Shown here in pieces: positions 29,010 to 37,579 of a stretch of DNA of 64,000 nucleotides. The stretch spans positions 4,278,001 to 4,342,000 of the forward strand of contig NZ_CP088298.1 of NCBI RefSeq assembly GCF_021117425.1, written 5' to 3'. Position numbers and translations under genes: made by a program. The stretch comes from Brevibacterium zhoupengii (GTDB lineage Bacteria; Actinomycetota; Actinomycetes; Actinomycetales; Brevibacteriaceae). Each line of letters starts with the position of its first letter. The stretch's first letter is position 1. The notes beneath the pieces were generated by a model, which worked only from the letters and a program-made list of their open reading frames with translations, had not been told where the DNA came from and made no database searches.

Positions 29010-30377
29010 TTGAGCAGACATGCCTTCACGAACAGACGTCTGCTGCAGATCATGGCAGGAGGACTATGCCTCATCCTCTTCGTCACGGCGTGCACTCGAG
29101 GTGACGCCTCACCCAAAGAAGCGAAAACTTCGGATTCCTCGGCAGTTGCCTCCAGCAGCTGCAAGGAGCCCGCGCAGAAGGTCTCGCAGACCCTATCCAG
29201 CGGAGCAACCTGGACGATGTGCTGGGGCGTCCATCCCGATTTCGGTCTCACTCTTTCCGAAGTCTTCATCGCACCTCCCGGCAAGCCCCCGATCAGAATC
29301 ATCGATTCTGCCTCCATCGCTCAGCTGGAAGTCCCGTACGACACAGGAAAGCGCAACACATCGGATATCACCGCCGCCGGCTTCGGCGGCCGCAAGATGA
29401 AGACACTGAAGGCCGATGCTTGTGCGGGTGACCTGAACTCGATGGAGATCCCGAAGATCGGCGACGGCAAGTACGGGGAAAGCGAGACACGCAATGTTCT
29501 GTGCACCGAGGTCATCGACGACGGACTCGCCTATCATTCGAGTGATCTCGTAGCTCCAGCCTCCGAACGTAAGAACGCTCTGCGTCTGTCGACGGTTTCG
29601 CGGGTTGGTTGGTACGAGTATGTCTCTCAGTACACATTCGGCTCTGATGGATCCATCGATGTGCAGCTCGGGGCAACCGGTGACCTCTCGCCTGCCGACT
29701 ACACGGACAAGGATCACGGCTGGGACGTCGGAGACGGTGAACATGCGGCAAGTCATTCGCATAACGCCGTTTGGAAAGTCCGTTGGGGTCTCGGAGGCGA
29801 AGGCGGCATGAAGGCGCAGCAGTTCGACGCCACTCCGACGGGCGAATCCGGACCGGAGTCACCGATCATGACCGGAAAGCTCAAGGATATCGAGCACCCG
29901 GCTCTCGCACGATGGAAGGACCGCCGTTGGTGGCGAGTCCTCAACCCCAATGCACTCAACGACGACGGCCATCCCATCTCCTACGAGATCGATACCGGAA
30001 AGTCTGACTCGTTCGAGTTCGTCGATGATGTCGAACATGCCCACTCCCATGAGGAAGAGCCCGGGTACGACGTCGGCTTCACGAACTTCAACGAATGCGA
30101 ACAGTATGCGACGAACAATCGAGGCGATTGCGGCCGCGGGGTCCCCGAGTTCGTCGATGACGGCAAAGGTCAGAAGCTCGACGACGTCGTGTCATGGGTC
30201 GCTGTCGGATTCCATCATGTCCCACGTGATGAAGAGCAGTCGCCCATGGAGATGCACTGGCAGGGATTCAAACTGCTCCCTCGTGATCTCACCGCTCAAC
30301 GATTCGACATTCCCGAAGGGCACGAAGAAGTGAATGGTGTTCCCGACTCCGAATGGAATCAGGAACCGACGAATTGA
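29010..30377 (+). CDS. Lipoprotein related to the catalytic core of copper amine oxidases, with altered active site
   Basis: 455 residues. Signal peptide with lipobox FVTAC (Cys28). The rest aligns by eye with the copper amine oxidase catalytic domain: 'LEVPYDTGKRNTSD' with the region before the catalytic base; 'VGWYEYVSQYTFGSDGSIDVQLGATG' with the segment containing TPQ (normally N-Y-D/E-Y); 'SHSHNAVWKVRWGL' with the H-x-H copper ligands; 'RRWWRVLNPNALNDDGHPISYEI' and 'DDVVSWVAVGFHHVPRDEEQSPMEMHW' with the conserved C-terminal blocks. The Asn before the TPQ tyrosine is Trp here, and N2/N3 domains are absent (about 650 residues usual). Either a divergent extracellular amine oxidase or a non-catalytic relative. 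Confidence 0.6.
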   Translation: MSRHAFTNRRLLQIMAGGLCLILFVTACTRGDASPKEAKTSDSSAVASSSCKEPAQKVSQTLSSGATWTMCWGVHPDFGLTLSEVFIAPPGKPPIRIIDSASIAQLEVPYDTGKRNTSDITAAGFGGRKMKTLKADACAGDLNSMEIPKIGDGKYGESETRNVLCTEVIDDGLAYHSSDLVAPASERKNALRLSTVSRVGWYEYVSQYTFGSDGSIDVQLGATGDLSPADYTDKDHGWDVGDGEHAASHSHNAVWKVRWGLGGEGGMKAQQFDATPTGESGPESPIMTGKLKDIEHPALARWKDRRWWRVLNPNALNDDGHPISYEIDTGKSDSFEFVDDVEHAHSHEEEPGYDVGFTNFNECEQYATNNRGDCGRGVPEFVDDGKGQKLDDVVSWVAVGFHHVPRDEEQSPMEMHWQGFKLLPRDLTAQRFDIPEGHEEVNGVPDSEWNQEPTN

Positions 30378-30638
30378 TTATCTACTGTTTAGTAGCAAAT
30401 GAAGAATGTGACCCTTCGGAGGCATGGTGAATTGGCCGGGGAAATCGTCTTGAGGAACGAGATTAGTATTGCGCGGAAATTACGTTACAAGGTAGGCTGA
30501 TTTTGCTGACTTAGCATATTAGCTACTTGGCAATCGCATGAAAGTACCTCAGCGCGGAAATGCGATAACTCCTGAGTGCACGCAGCTTCCCGTGCGCTCA
30601 GGAGTCTTAATATTTATTGACTACATCCGATTTACACT
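30378..30638. other. AT-rich gene-free spacer with terminator
   Basis: About 260 bases with no supportable gene. Unusually AT-rich for this window, with a long hairpin terminator at 30568-30605, then the DUF2332 remnant begins. Confidence 0.6.
30568..30605. terminator. Rho-independent terminator
   Basis: ACTCCTGAGTGCACG pairs with CGTGCGCTCAGGAGT (15 pairs, one G-U) around an 8-base loop, followed on the + strand by CTTAATATTTATT. It would end transcription from the lipoprotein gene 190 bases upstream. Confidence 0.8.
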
Positions 30639-30795
30639 AATGATGTCGCGTGGCAATCGCCTGTGATGCTTCCCAATGTGCCCGAGATCGGCAGCCGGGG
30701 TTTCCGTCGACCCCGAGGGACGATTCGGCATCGCCGTCGACGATGAGGCGATCGCGCTGAACGGACCGCACGGCCAGAGCTACGAAGGACTCTGA
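30639..30795 (+). pseudogene. Frameshifted C-terminal remnant of a second DUF2332 gene
   Basis: Translation from about 30639 gives NDVAWQSPVMLPNVPEIGS, similar to the DUF2332 segment 'DDVVWISNEGGRVLPDIGA' of the gene at 24471-25460. After a frame change near 30700 it continues VDPEGRFGIAVDDEAIALN then GPHGQSYEGL and a stop at 30793-30795, closely matching that protein's C-terminus ('EPDGRFVLAVSGEAIALTGPHGQSFEGLR'). Only about 50 codons remain. The 3' end overlaps the last codons of sulP on the other strand, so the neighbouring sequence was probably joined here by a deletion. Confidence 0.8.
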
Positions 30796-32303
30796 CCGCC
30801 GAGGCGGGCACGCATTCTGGCACTGGCCTCGTTGAGTCCGACGATCTCGACGTGCTTGCCGTAGTGCTCATACTTATCGGTCACGGAGTCCAAGGCTGCG
30901 ATCGTCGAGGCGTCCCAGAGGTGGGACTGGTGCATGTCGATGATGACGTGCTCGGGATCTTCGGCGTAGTCGAACATCGTGTACAGGTCGTTGGAGGAGG
31001 CGAAGAACAGCTCGCCGTCAACGGTGTAACGGGCGCTCAGTTTCCCCTCCGAGTCGACGATTTCGCGGTTGACGCTGACGAAGTGTGCCACACGATTGGC
31101 GAAGGCGACCATCGCCACGAGCACGCCGAGGATCACCCCGATCGCCAGGTTGTTCGTCCAGACGGTCGCGATGACGGTGACCAGCATGACCGTGGTCTCC
31201 GACTTCGGCATCCGCTTGAGAGTGCTGGGGCGGATGGAGTGCCAGTCGAAGGTTGCCCAGCAGACGAATATCATGACGGCGACCAGCGCGGCCATGGGGA
31301 TCAGCGCGACGATGTCGCCGAGGACGACGACGAGGATGAGCAGGAAGACTCCGGCACAGAACGTCGAGAGCCGCGTCCGAGCTCCCGAGGCCTTCACGTT
31401 GATCATGGTCTGGCCGATCATCGCGCAGCCGCCCATGCCGCCGAAGAAGCCGGTGACGATATTGGCCACACCCTGTGCCCAGGACTCACGGGTTTTGTTC
31501 GAACGGGTGTCGGTGACATCGTCGACGAGTTTGGCCGTCATCAGGGATTCGAGCAGGCCGACGAGGGCCATCGCCAGCGCGTACGGGGCGATGATCTGCA
31601 GAGTCTCGAAGGTCAGCGGCACGTGCGGAATGAGGAGGCTGGGCAAAGACTCGGGCAGCTCGCCTTTGCCCCCGACATTCGGCACATCCCAGGCGAAGGT
31701 CACGACGAGGAGAGTCAGGACGACGATGGCGACCAGTGGTGCGGGCACGATGGAGGTGAAGCGCGGGAGGACGAAGACGATGATGAGACCGAGCAGGCAC
31801 AGCGGGTAGACCAGCCACGGAACGCCGATGAGTTCGGGCACCTGGGCCATGAAGATGAGAATGGCCAGGGCGTTGACGAATCCCACCATGACCTGGCGCG
31901 GAATGAAACGCATCAGGCGTGCCACGCCGACCAGCGCCAGGATCACCTGGATCACGCCGGCCAGGATGACGGTGGCCATGAAGTAGTCGGTGCCATGCGA
32001 GGCCACCAGTGGTGCGATCACGAGTGCCACTGCGCCGGTCGCCGCGGAGATCATGGCAGGGCGTCCGCCGAGGATCGCCACGGTCACTGCCATCGTGAAT
32101 GACGCGAAGAGCCCGACGCGCGGATCCACTCCGGCGATGACGGAGAAGGCGATCGCCTCCGGAATGAGCGCCAGTCCGACGACGAGTCCGCCGAGGATCT
32201 CGGTCTTGAGCCACCCGGGTCGCTTCAGCGTCCGAAGCACACTTTGGCGCTCTTCCGGCGTCGCGGAGTGCTGTGCACTGTCTGGGGGCAGAGTGGTGGA
32301 CAC
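30780..32303 (-). CDS. SulP-family anion transporter with STAS domain
   Basis: 507 residues. About 12 membrane helices with the SulP core ('GLVVGLALIPEAIAFSVIAGVDPRVGLFASF' and 'FGGMGGCAMIGQTMINVKASGARTRLSTF'), then a C-terminal STAS domain ('VDGELFFASSNDLYTMFDYAEDPEHVIIDMHQSHLWDASTIAALD') in which the Asp-Ala-Ser loop is intact. Members carry sulfate, bicarbonate or dicarboxylates; this short type is often a bicarbonate or sulfate symporter. Start is GTG behind GGAG. The TAG stop overlaps the DUF2332 remnant. It is divergent from a MerR gene with a perfect dyad in the spacer, so MerR control is possible. Confidence 0.9.
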   Translation of the reverse strand: MSTTLPPDSAQHSATPEERQSVLRTLKRPGWLKTEILGGLVVGLALIPEAIAFSVIAGVDPRVGLFASFTMAVTVAILGGRPAMISAATGAVALVIAPLVASHGTDYFMATVILAGVIQVILALVGVARLMRFIPRQVMVGFVNALAILIFMAQVPELIGVPWLVYPLCLLGLIIVFVLPRFTSIVPAPLVAIVVLTLLVVTFAWDVPNVGGKGELPESLPSLLIPHVPLTFETLQIIAPYALAMALVGLLESLMTAKLVDDVTDTRSNKTRESWAQGVANIVTGFFGGMGGCAMIGQTMINVKASGARTRLSTFCAGVFLLILVVVLGDIVALIPMAALVAVMIFVCWATFDWHSIRPSTLKRMPKSETTVMLVTVIATVWTNNLAIGVILGVLVAMVAFANRVAHFVSVNREIVDSEGKLSARYTVDGELFFASSNDLYTMFDYAEDPEHVIIDMHQSHLWDASTIAALDSVTDKYEHYGKHVEIVGLNEASARMRARLGGQSPS

Positions 32304-32420
32304 AGGATTCTCCTACGAACAGGGAGGAATGGGAGACGATGCAGGGAGTGTGAATCGTCGGCTGCGAACTGTCGGCTGCAGGCCGTCACGAACCTTCACG
32401 AAACGTCAGAGTTCGAGCTC

Positions 32421-32443
32421 AACCTTAACGTTGCGTTAAGGTT
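32421..32443. promoter_or_regulatory. MerR-type operator/promoter
   Basis: AACCTTAACG-TTG-CGTTAAGGTT is a perfect dyad with 10-bp arms. On the + strand it falls between a -35-like TTCGAG (32412-32417) and a good -10 TAAGGT (32437-32442) spaced by 19 bases, the long spacer characteristic of MerR-activated promoters. It could drive merR and, by symmetry, influence sulP. Confidence 0.7.
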
Positions 32444-32566
32444 GGTGCAAACCGGTCCGTGTGGTGGTTGCTGCGCGGCAATAGCCGCACGGTGGAACCA
32501 GAGCGATACCGCAGCCAGGCGGCAGAAAGGCGTGACGAAATCACAGGCGACGAGAGGGCTCGAGGG

Positions 32567-32935
32567 ATGCACATCGGCGAGATGACCGAGAAGTCGGGAC
32601 TGTCTTCACGAACGCTGCGCCACTATGAAGACATCGGCCTCATCCCCGCCACGGGTAGAACCGAGGGCGGTTTCCGCGTCTACACCGACGAGGACTTCCG
32701 ACGCCTGATGACGATTCGCCGCATGAAGGCTCTCAGCTATTCCACCGCCGAGATGGGCGAACTGCTGGCTCATCTCGACATCCTGGAAGGCGACTTCCCC
32801 GACGAGGAGCGGAAGGAGGCTCGGCGCACTCTGCTGGCACTGCTCGACGATGCCGATGCCAGACGGGAGAAACTCGCCCGCCAGGTCGAGCGCGCCGACG
32901 AGTTCCTCGGCATCCTCCGCGATCGCCTCGGCTGA
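32567..32935 (+). CDS. MerR-family transcriptional regulator
   Basis: 122 residues. The N-terminal winged helix 'MHIGEMTEKSGLSSRTLRHYEDIGLIPATGRTEGGFRVYTDEDFRRLMTIRRMKAL' is a standard MerR domain, followed by a short coiled-coil dimerisation helix ('KEARRTLLALLDDADARREKLARQVERADEFLGIL'). No effector domain or metal-binding Cys follows, so the signal is unknown. The ATG at 32567 is chosen over a longer frame lacking family similarity. Divergent from sulP. Confidence 0.9.
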   Translation: MHIGEMTEKSGLSSRTLRHYEDIGLIPATGRTEGGFRVYTDEDFRRLMTIRRMKALSYSTAEMGELLAHLDILEGDFPDEERKEARRTLLALLDDADARREKLARQVERADEFLGILRDRLG

Positions 32936-33088
32936 GGTGCGACGGTCAGCCGAGCACCTCGGCACTCGCTGACCAAACATGCAGGAGTCGCGCACAAATG
33001 CGCACCCTGGGCATTTGCGGCCAGCGGTCGCGAATCCTGCGCCAACGTACTCGCCCAGCTCCAACATACTCGCCCAGCCCAGCAGGCT

Positions 33089-34258
33089 TCACGCCCACCC
33101 GACGACCAGCCGGGCCGCCTCGGCGGGGATCATCGGGTCCACACTCGTCAGGTCGGCGAAGCGGCGCAGGCGGTTGGCCACGGTATTGCGATGGCAGAAC
33201 AGCTCGGCGGCACTCTCCCCGATGCTGCCCGAGCGCAGATAGGTGTGCACCGCCTCGACGAGTCGTTCGCGCTCGGCCGCGCCGCAGACGGCGAGCGCTC
33301 GTTCGACGTCGGTGACGATGGAGTTCCCGGCGGCGTTCAGTGCCTGCGCGGCCAGTCTGGCCCAGCCGCGTTCCCAGGTCATCGCCCCCACCTCATCAGT
33401 GGTGAGCAGCTGCGCCAGATCCCGTGCGGTCAGCGCTGACCTGCGCAGGGATCCGATTCCAGGCGCCTTGACCAAACCCACCCGCGCTTCGGCGAGGCGG
33501 TGTTCCGTCGCCTGCAATCGTGAACCCGAGAGCTCCGGCGAGCGAGTGAAGGCAATGAGCACATCGCCGAGGTGGTGCGTGAACATGGTCCCACCTGCGC
33601 GCTCATGTTCGGAGATGAGCACTCGCAGCGCCGAGGTGTCCTCACCGCGCGCGGCCACGACGAGCAGTGGGCTTTCCGGGTCGAGGCCCAGCGCCGAGGC
33701 GATCGTGGACAGTCGTTCGTCCGTGGGGTTGTGATCGTCGAACAGCCCCGCAATGAGTCCCTGCCGAACCGAAGACTCCTCTTCCCGCATCCGCTGCTGC
33801 TCTGCCGCGTAGGCCTGCTGGACCTGGGAGACGTATTCGTCGACCGTGGAGAGCACGATCCCGGTGTGTCGGATGACGAGTTCAGCGTCATCCTGCGTCG
33901 CAACCCGGGTCAGAGCCTCCCACAGGACGTTGAAGTCGTGCCGGATCGCCGTCATCAGGGCCTCCAGCGGAATTCCTGCGCGGGCGCGGGAGACCCCTAC
34001 CTCCGTGGACACCGCCACCGGACCGTCGAAGCCGCCGGCGCGCAGCCCCTCGACGAGCGACTGGAATGAGATGAGCCCCGTCCGCTTCAGTTCCGAGACC
34101 GGAATCGGGGCTGGATCGTAGCCGGGGACCCTGACGACTCGGAACATGAACCGGTCGGTGAGCTCCTCAAGATCCAGGGCGTCGAGGAGCTCGATCCAGC
34201 GCCGCCGGTCACCCGGCAGGGGCTGATCTTTGAGCTGTCTCTCGTGATGTGGAGGCAT
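33089..34258 (-). CDS. PucR-type transcriptional regulator
   Basis: 389 residues. The C-terminal PucR helix-turn-helix is 'VEAVHTYLRSGSIGESAAELFCHRNTVANRLRRFADLTSVDP'. The central part contains 'EVGVSRARAGIPLEALMTAIRHDFNVLWEAL', equivalent to the RsbRD-like segment of the regulator at 25473-26723, so the two are distant paralogues. PucR-type proteins often control purine/ureide or amino acid catabolism. It is divergent from the MFS / TPP enzyme / amidohydrolase operon, which it probably regulates; the dyad TGTGCA-GA-TGCACA lies just upstream of its start. Confidence 0.87.
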   Translation of the reverse strand: MPPHHERQLKDQPLPGDRRRWIELLDALDLEELTDRFMFRVVRVPGYDPAPIPVSELKRTGLISFQSLVEGLRAGGFDGPVAVSTEVGVSRARAGIPLEALMTAIRHDFNVLWEALTRVATQDDAELVIRHTGIVLSTVDEYVSQVQQAYAAEQQRMREEESSVRQGLIAGLFDDHNPTDERLSTIASALGLDPESPLLVVAARGEDTSALRVLISEHERAGGTMFTHHLGDVLIAFTRSPELSGSRLQATEHRLAEARVGLVKAPGIGSLRRSALTARDLAQLLTTDEVGAMTWERGWARLAAQALNAAGNSIVTDVERALAVCGAAERERLVEAVHTYLRSGSIGESAAELFCHRNTVANRLRRFADLTSVDPMIPAEAARLVVGWA

Positions 34259-34270
34259 CGTCCTAGACTA

Positions 34271-34284
34271 TGTGCAGATGCACA
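34271..34284. promoter_or_regulatory. Inverted repeat between pucR-like gene and MFS operon
   Basis: TGTGCAGATGCACA, perfect 6-bp arms with a 2-base centre, 13 bases before the regulator's start codon. Candidate operator for the divergent operon. Confidence 0.5.
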
Positions 34285-34419
34285 ATCAGCGACAGAGATC
34301 CCGGGGCAAAAGATGCTCGAAATCGTGCGATCCCACTCTGTAGTGTTCTAAGTTACAGGTTGAATGCCCTCTCGGCAGATTGCCCTGCCGACCCAGCCCT
34401 GACCTCGATGGAGAGACAC

Positions 34420-35751
34420 ATGAGCCACAACGACCCCACAGCTGCCGCGGAGTACTCCGCAACGCATGAACTCAGCATCAAGGATGCCAATAAGGTCGCG
34501 CTCGGAGCCCTCCTGGGCACCGCGCTCGAATGGTATGACTTCTTCCTCTTCAGTGCCGCTGCGGCCCTCGTCTTCAACGTGCAGTACTTCACGAGCGAGA
34601 ATGCGACCGCTGCTGCGCTGGCGTCCTTCGCCACCTTCGGCGTCGGTCTCGCCGCACGCCCCATCGGCGGTCTCATCTTCGGCCGCATCGGCGACAAGCT
34701 CGGTCGCCGTCGGGTCCTCATGGTCACGATCGTCGGCATCGGCATCGTCACCGGCCTCATCGGTGCCCTGCCGACCTACGCCGCCATCGGCTTCGCAGCC
34801 CCGGTGCTGCTCGTGCTTCTGCGCATCCTGCAGGGCCTGTTCGTCGGTGGCGAATGGTCGGGCGCCATGACCCTCGTCGTCGAGAACGCCCCACTTCACC
34901 TGCGCGCACGCTACGCCGCGATTCCGCAGATCGGCTCGCCCATCGGCACGATCCTGTCCTCCGGCGGCTTCTTCGTCATGACACTGCTGCTGTCTCAGGA
35001 CAGCTTCAACTCCTGGGGCTGGCGCATCCCGTTCCTCGTCGCGATCCCGCTCCTCCTCGTCGCCGTCTACATCCGCAGCCGCCTCGAGGAGTCACCGGTC
35101 TTCCGTCAGCTCGAGGAGGCCGATGAACTCGAGAAGAGCCCCGTGCGCACCACCTTCCGCGACAGCTGGAAGCAGATCATCGTCGGCATGGCCGCGGCCC
35201 TCCTCGGCGTCGGCGGCTTCTACCTCGTGACCGCGTTCTGCGTCTGGTACGGCGTCAACGTCCTCGGCTACGACGATTCGCTCCTGCTGCTGGGCAGCAT
35301 GGTCGCCGCCGCTGTCGAGATCTTCTGCCTCATCTGGGGCGGGGCTCTCGGAACGAAGTACGGAGCCAGCAAGGTCATCCTCTGGGGTGGAATCGCCTCG
35401 GCGGTGGTCTCTGTTCCTGCCTTCATCATGTTCGCTTCAGGCAACCCGGTCCTCGTCGTCATCGCGATGACCCTGGCCGTCGGCACACTGTCGCTGCCCT
35501 ACGCCGCATCGGGCACCGTGATGACCGGCCTGTTCCCCGCCAGCACCCGCTACACCGGTGTCGCCTTGGCGCAGAACGTCGCCGGCATGCTCTCGGGCTT
35601 CATTCCGCTGCTTGCCACCGGGTTCGTCGCCTCGGCGGCCAATCATTGGTGGCCGGCCGCTGCGATGCTCGCCTTCCTGTCCCTGTTCACGGCCTTCGCC
35701 GGAGCCATTGCGCCGCGTCTGAGCGTCGACCTGCCCGGCTTCAAGCACTGA
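34420..35751 (+). CDS. MFS transporter, metabolite:H+ symporter (MHS) type
   Basis: 443 residues, 12 helices. 'ALLGTALEWYDFFLFSAAAALVF' and 'GRIGDKLGRRRVLMVTI' are hallmark sequences of MHS-family symporters (ShiA/ProP/KgtP-like), as is 'RILQGLFVGGEWSGAMTLVVENAP'. The exact solute is unknown; the downstream amidohydrolase and TPP enzyme suggest an N-carbamoyl, ureido or keto-acid type compound. SD GGAGAG precedes the ATG. First gene of a three-gene operon. Confidence 0.9.
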   Translation: MSHNDPTAAAEYSATHELSIKDANKVALGALLGTALEWYDFFLFSAAAALVFNVQYFTSENATAAALASFATFGVGLAARPIGGLIFGRIGDKLGRRRVLMVTIVGIGIVTGLIGALPTYAAIGFAAPVLLVLLRILQGLFVGGEWSGAMTLVVENAPLHLRARYAAIPQIGSPIGTILSSGGFFVMTLLLSQDSFNSWGWRIPFLVAIPLLLVAVYIRSRLEESPVFRQLEEADELEKSPVRTTFRDSWKQIIVGMAAALLGVGGFYLVTAFCVWYGVNVLGYDDSLLLLGSMVAAAVEIFCLIWGGALGTKYGASKVILWGGIASAVVSVPAFIMFASGNPVLVVIAMTLAVGTLSLPYAASGTVMTGLFPASTRYTGVALAQNVAGMLSGFIPLLATGFVASAANHWWPAAAMLAFLSLFTAFAGAIAPRLSVDLPGFKH

Positions 35752-35872
35752 GCAACGCTCGCCGCGGGTGGTCGGCCGTAGGCACGGCCGACCACCCGCG
35801 CCAGCGTCACCTCACCCACCCGCACGAACACCACCAGCACCCGCACCCACCTTCGTGAAAGGACCCACGCGC

Positions 35873-37528
35873 ATGTCCCGCTCGGCCGGTCACCACATCG
35901 TCAACACCCTGGAGAACGCCGGAATCGAGCGGGTCTACGCCGTTCCCGGTGAGTCCTACCTCGACGTCCTCGACGGGCTCTTTGACTCTTCGATCGAGAC
36001 CGTCGTGTGCCGCCAGGAGGGCGGTGCCGGGTTCATGGCGCTGTCCGAATCGCGGCTGACCGGCCGCCCCGGAATCGCCATGGTCACCCGTGGCCCGGGA
36101 GCTGCGAACGCGATGATCTCCGTGCACACCGCCTACCAGGACGCCACCGCGCTCGTCCTCTTCGTCGGACTCGTGCCCATCGCCGATCGTGCTCGGGAGT
36201 CCTTCCAGGAGTTCAGCCTGGCCGAATGGTTCTCCTCGACGGCGAAGAAGGTCATCATCGTCGATGATAAGGATCGCGCCGGTGAGCTCACCGCCGAAGC
36301 CCTGCGCATCGCGGCCTCCGGTCGCCCCGGACCCGTGGTGGTGGGCCTGCCCGAGGACGTCCTCGTACGCATGACCGAGGCACCGGACACGAAGCCTGCA
36401 CCGATTGCCGAACCGCAGCCCTCGGCCGCGGACCTTGAGTCGCTGACCACGCGCATCGCCGCAGCCGCGAAGCCTGCCTTCGTCTTCGGTGGGGACGGCT
36501 GGCACGAGGGCCACGGGCAGGACCTGCTCAACCTGGCCGCCTCGGCGGGGATTCCGGTCTTCTGCGATTGGCGCGCCTACGATGCCGTTCCCCACACCGG
36601 TCCCGCCTGGGCCGGTTGGTTGGGCTATGGCCGCGCCGAGGTGGTGGCTGCTGGTTACGGCGACGCCGACCTGCTCGTGTTCGTCGGTGCCACCCGGTCC
36701 GACGTCGCCAGCGATGGCTACTCGCGCGGTTTCGACGCAGAGACCGTCGTTGTCGGCCTTGACCCGGAGGCAACGCAGCACGCCGGGCGCATCGACCAGC
36801 AGATCCTGGCCTCACCGCGCAGCTTCGTCACTGCGCTGACCTCGATCGATGCCTCTGCTCTGCGCAATGAACGCACAGATGCGTGGATGACCTCTTGTTC
36901 CGATGTGCAGTCAAAGGTCGCCGCACACCGTCCCGACGCCGAGGTGGCCGGGGCCGTCCCTCGCACCGGCGTCGATCTCGGGGTGGCGTTCGGAATCCTC
37001 GACGACCGCCTCGGCGGGGAAGCCGTCCTGACGTACGGGGCAGGCAATGCCACGATCTGGGGTCACCGCTTCATCCGACACCGTCAGCCCGCGAGCCTCG
37101 TCGGCGCCCGCAATGGTGCGATGGGTCTGGCCGTTCCCGGTGCGGTCGCAGCCTCGCTCGTCTTCCCGGAGCGTCGGGCTGTTGCGGTCTGCGGTGACGG
37201 GGACTTCCTCATGAACGGCCAGGAGCTGGCGACGGCCTTTGCCCATGGGGCGAGTCCGCTGATCATCGTCGTCGACAACGGTGTATACGGCACGATCGTC
37301 GCGCACCAGGTCAACCACTATCCCGGCCGTCCTTCGGGCACCCGGATGGTCAATCCCGACTTCGCGACCTGGATGTCCTCGTTCGGCGGGCACGGCGAAC
37401 GCGTCGAGCGGACCGAGGACTTCGAGGCTGCCCTCGACAGGGCTCTGGCCGCTGATGGTCCAGCGCTCGTCCATGTCCTCATCGATTCCGAGCTCATGCC
37501 CCCGTCCGCCGACGAGATCTCGGCCTGA
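35873..37528 (+). CDS. Thiamine-diphosphate-dependent enzyme, acetolactate-synthase-like
   Basis: 551 residues with the three-domain TPP-enzyme layout. The N-terminal Pyr domain has the activating glutamate in 'VYAVPGESYLDVLDGL'; the central domain follows; the C-terminal PP domain has the Mg/TPP motif 'GDGDFLMNGQELATAFAHGASPLIIVVDNGVYG'. The glutamate argues against glyoxylate carboligase, which lacks it. Likely a decarboxylase or C-C lyase on a 2-keto acid; substrate unknown. It sits between an MHS transporter and an M20 amidohydrolase in one operon (spacings 121 and 51 bases). The ATG at 35873 follows AAAGGA. Confidence 0.85.
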   Translation: MSRSAGHHIVNTLENAGIERVYAVPGESYLDVLDGLFDSSIETVVCRQEGGAGFMALSESRLTGRPGIAMVTRGPGAANAMISVHTAYQDATALVLFVGLVPIADRARESFQEFSLAEWFSSTAKKVIIVDDKDRAGELTAEALRIAASGRPGPVVVGLPEDVLVRMTEAPDTKPAPIAEPQPSAADLESLTTRIAAAAKPAFVFGGDGWHEGHGQDLLNLAASAGIPVFCDWRAYDAVPHTGPAWAGWLGYGRAEVVAAGYGDADLLVFVGATRSDVASDGYSRGFDAETVVVGLDPEATQHAGRIDQQILASPRSFVTALTSIDASALRNERTDAWMTSCSDVQSKVAAHRPDAEVAGAVPRTGVDLGVAFGILDDRLGGEAVLTYGAGNATIWGHRFIRHRQPASLVGARNGAMGLAVPGAVAASLVFPERRAVAVCGDGDFLMNGQELATAFAHGASPLIIVVDNGVYGTIVAHQVNHYPGRPSGTRMVNPDFATWMSSFGGHGERVERTEDFEAALDRALAADGPALVHVLIDSELMPPSADEISA

Positions 37529-37579
37529 CGAAACCTCGAACACCCACGACCATCCCCAGACCTTTGCAAAGGACGAACA

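Noticed and set aside
24399..33564. A 9-kb gap without the 11-mer CGCCGAGGTGG as evidence for a foreign island
   Set aside because: With 28 copies in 64 kb, one gap this long is not clearly unusual; only AT-rich spacers add weak support, so I do not claim an island.
35873..37528. Calling the TPP enzyme glyoxylate carboligase because a PucR-type regulator and an allantoate-amidohydrolase-like enzyme are adjacent
   Set aside because: The catalytic glutamate (VPGESY) is present, which glyoxylate carboligases lack.
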